A stretch of 64,000 nt of DNA. It comes from Porphyra umbilicalis. Its lineage: Eukaryota > Rhodophyta > Bangiophyceae > Bangiales > Bangiaceae. The stretch spans positions 22,799 through 86,798 of the forward strand of contig KV919082.1 in assembly GCA_002049455.2 (NCBI GenBank), written 5' to 3'. Each line of letters begins with the position of its first letter. The first letter of the stretch is position 1. Of the stretch, positions 62,761 to 64,000 are shown piece after piece. The notes below the pieces were generated by a model. It ran no database searches and was not told the DNA's origin. It saw only the letters and a program-made list of their open reading frames with translations. The position numbers and the translations under genes were made by a program.

Positions 62761-64000
62761 CGGGGGGCTGTGTTGGAGGTGGCGTAATTGTGATGCATTG
62801 CAATCTCTACTTTTTTTGCTCCTCGGTCACCAGGAGCACTCGTCCGAAGCCCCGTCCTGACATCCTGTCGTGCCGACGGCGGACATCCAGAGGTGCAGAC
62901 GGCAGGCTCGACCGTTGTGTCCGTTCCTCCGTGGCCATCTTCTCCTTTCCGCAGCACCAAGCGGAAGGCAGGTGCTTTGACGAGGCGAGTGTAGACGATG
63001 ACAGTATGGTGGTTTACTCAGCCTGCCGTACTCAGCCTGCCGGGTACGTAGGGCGGTGGCAACTTGTCAACGGCGTGGAGTGTTCACTTTTTCTGCACGT
63101 TGGACTGTTTGTCGAGCGGCTGTACTTGTACGTACACGAGGATCCCCCGCGGTGGCACCCTTCTGTTGTTCTGCACCAGATCAGGCGGCCGCTCCTCGAT
63201 GCGGAACGTCGTGACGGTGTCAAAGTCAGCTGCACGTATTCCGCCTTTGGTTGCTGTTCATCCTGTGGCCGACTGGAGGTTTCGGCCGCGCTGCGATCAA
63301 TGCCCTCTTCCAGGATGTCGTCCTGCAGCTGGTGTTGGCGCGCATGTCTTGATGGCGGGGGCAGACGTCAGCGAGGGAGCCGACACGGCCACGAAAGCGT
63401 GGTGCCTCTGCCGGAACCATGGCGCGCCACCGGGCGCACCATCCGCCAGCCGCCGTTGCGGCGGCCCGCCCGGTACGCGGGTGCCCACCCCCGTGGTCAA
63501 AGGTGCGCGTCAGCGGCCACGTCGAGGCGCACCAGCCGCCGCTCTCGCGGGCGTTTGCATCGGCGCGCCGCCGCGGCGCCGCCGGCCGCCGTAGCGTCGC
63601 GCGGGAGCGTGGTGGTCGCGTCCGGCGTGTGCCGACGCTTCCGCTGGGTCGGTCGAGCCGCACACGATCCCGTCGGGGACAGCGCGCGCCGCCACTGTGG
63701 CGCCAACGAATCAAAACCAACGAGCGAATTTGGGCAGCAGAGGCGCGGGGCGTTCCCGCGCGGGGGACCCGCGCCCGGCGCGCCGCCGAGCTCTGCCGCG
63801 CGCCCGCCGCAAGCCTGCCCGCCGTGGCGCGCCCCACCGCGCCGTCCGCGGCCCCGCCGTCTGCCCGCAACGTCCCCCCCCCCCCCCCCGCCCCCCCTGC
63901 TATTGCTGTATCGTTGGGTGCTCCCTCTGCTGTGCCGCTCCGTGCCGAGGCCCCCGCCCCCGCCCTCCCCCCTCCATGCGCGGCGGATCGCCCCCCCCCC
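62761..64000. other. 3' flank and window edge, no supported gene
   Basis: 62790-63300 is moderate-GC non-coding DNA. 63400-64000 is GC-rich with frames on both strands (for example 63226-63870 minus) and C runs at 63873-63890. A gene may begin near the edge, but I see no motif. Confidence 0.4.

Overview
This window looks like nuclear DNA of a GC-rich, intron-poor photosynthetic eukaryote. My best guess is a bangiophyte red alga (Porphyra/Pyropia type). The guess rests on long, nearly intronless eukaryotic genes (M13 metallopeptidase, OCRL-type inositol 5-phosphatase, serine beta-lactamase-like hydrolase, an ABA4-like DUF4281 protein), very high GC with long C/G homopolymers, and dense eukaryotic transposons. 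The species was not established by any search.

Layout. 1-8 kb: mostly non-coding, holding three copies of a non-autonomous element (3968-6284) built like Helitron2/Helentron relatives. 8.07-8.87 kb: a decayed Copia gag. About 10-26 kb: two nested Ty3/Gypsy chromoviruses. The outer one is old, lies on the minus strand, carries stop codons and has lost its 5' half. It is split at the integrase-chromodomain linker by a young element on the plus strand (13276-23702) with 5-bp target duplications (GTCAC) and near-identical LTRs. Both elements share two unusual traits: a C-terminal domain after the chromodomain, which in the young copy resembles the Dam-like NPPF domain of DIRS retroelements, and an antisense gene between pol and the 3' LTR. 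The young element also has a textbook -1 frameshift signal at the gag stop. 25.9-28.7 kb: hAT-like elements (one with an 8-bp target duplication and GC-rich cargo) and a 135-bp mariner-type MITE.

31.6-46.4 kb: the host gene block. It holds an unknown protein (+), a four-pass membrane protein (-), a secreted serine hydrolase (-), an M13 peptidase (+), an OCRL-like 5-phosphatase (+) and part of an Ala/Pro-rich membrane-anchored protein (-). Five of these six, and the ABA4-like gene further on, change reading frame at C or G homopolymers. That looks more like wrong homopolymer lengths in the assembly than loss of function. 49.1-57.3 kb: a two-exon DDE transposase of the CACTA/Plavaka/KDZ type (-) and a divergent coiled-coil ORF (+), probably one two-gene transposon. 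57.9-61.9 kb: a fourth short Helitron2-like copy and a head-to-tail dimer of a second such family with GC-rich cargo. 62.2-62.8 kb: the ABA4-like membrane protein.

The strongest candidate for something undescribed is the chromovirus lineage that combines a gag-pol -1 frameshift, a post-chromodomain methyltransferase-like domain and a conserved antisense gene.
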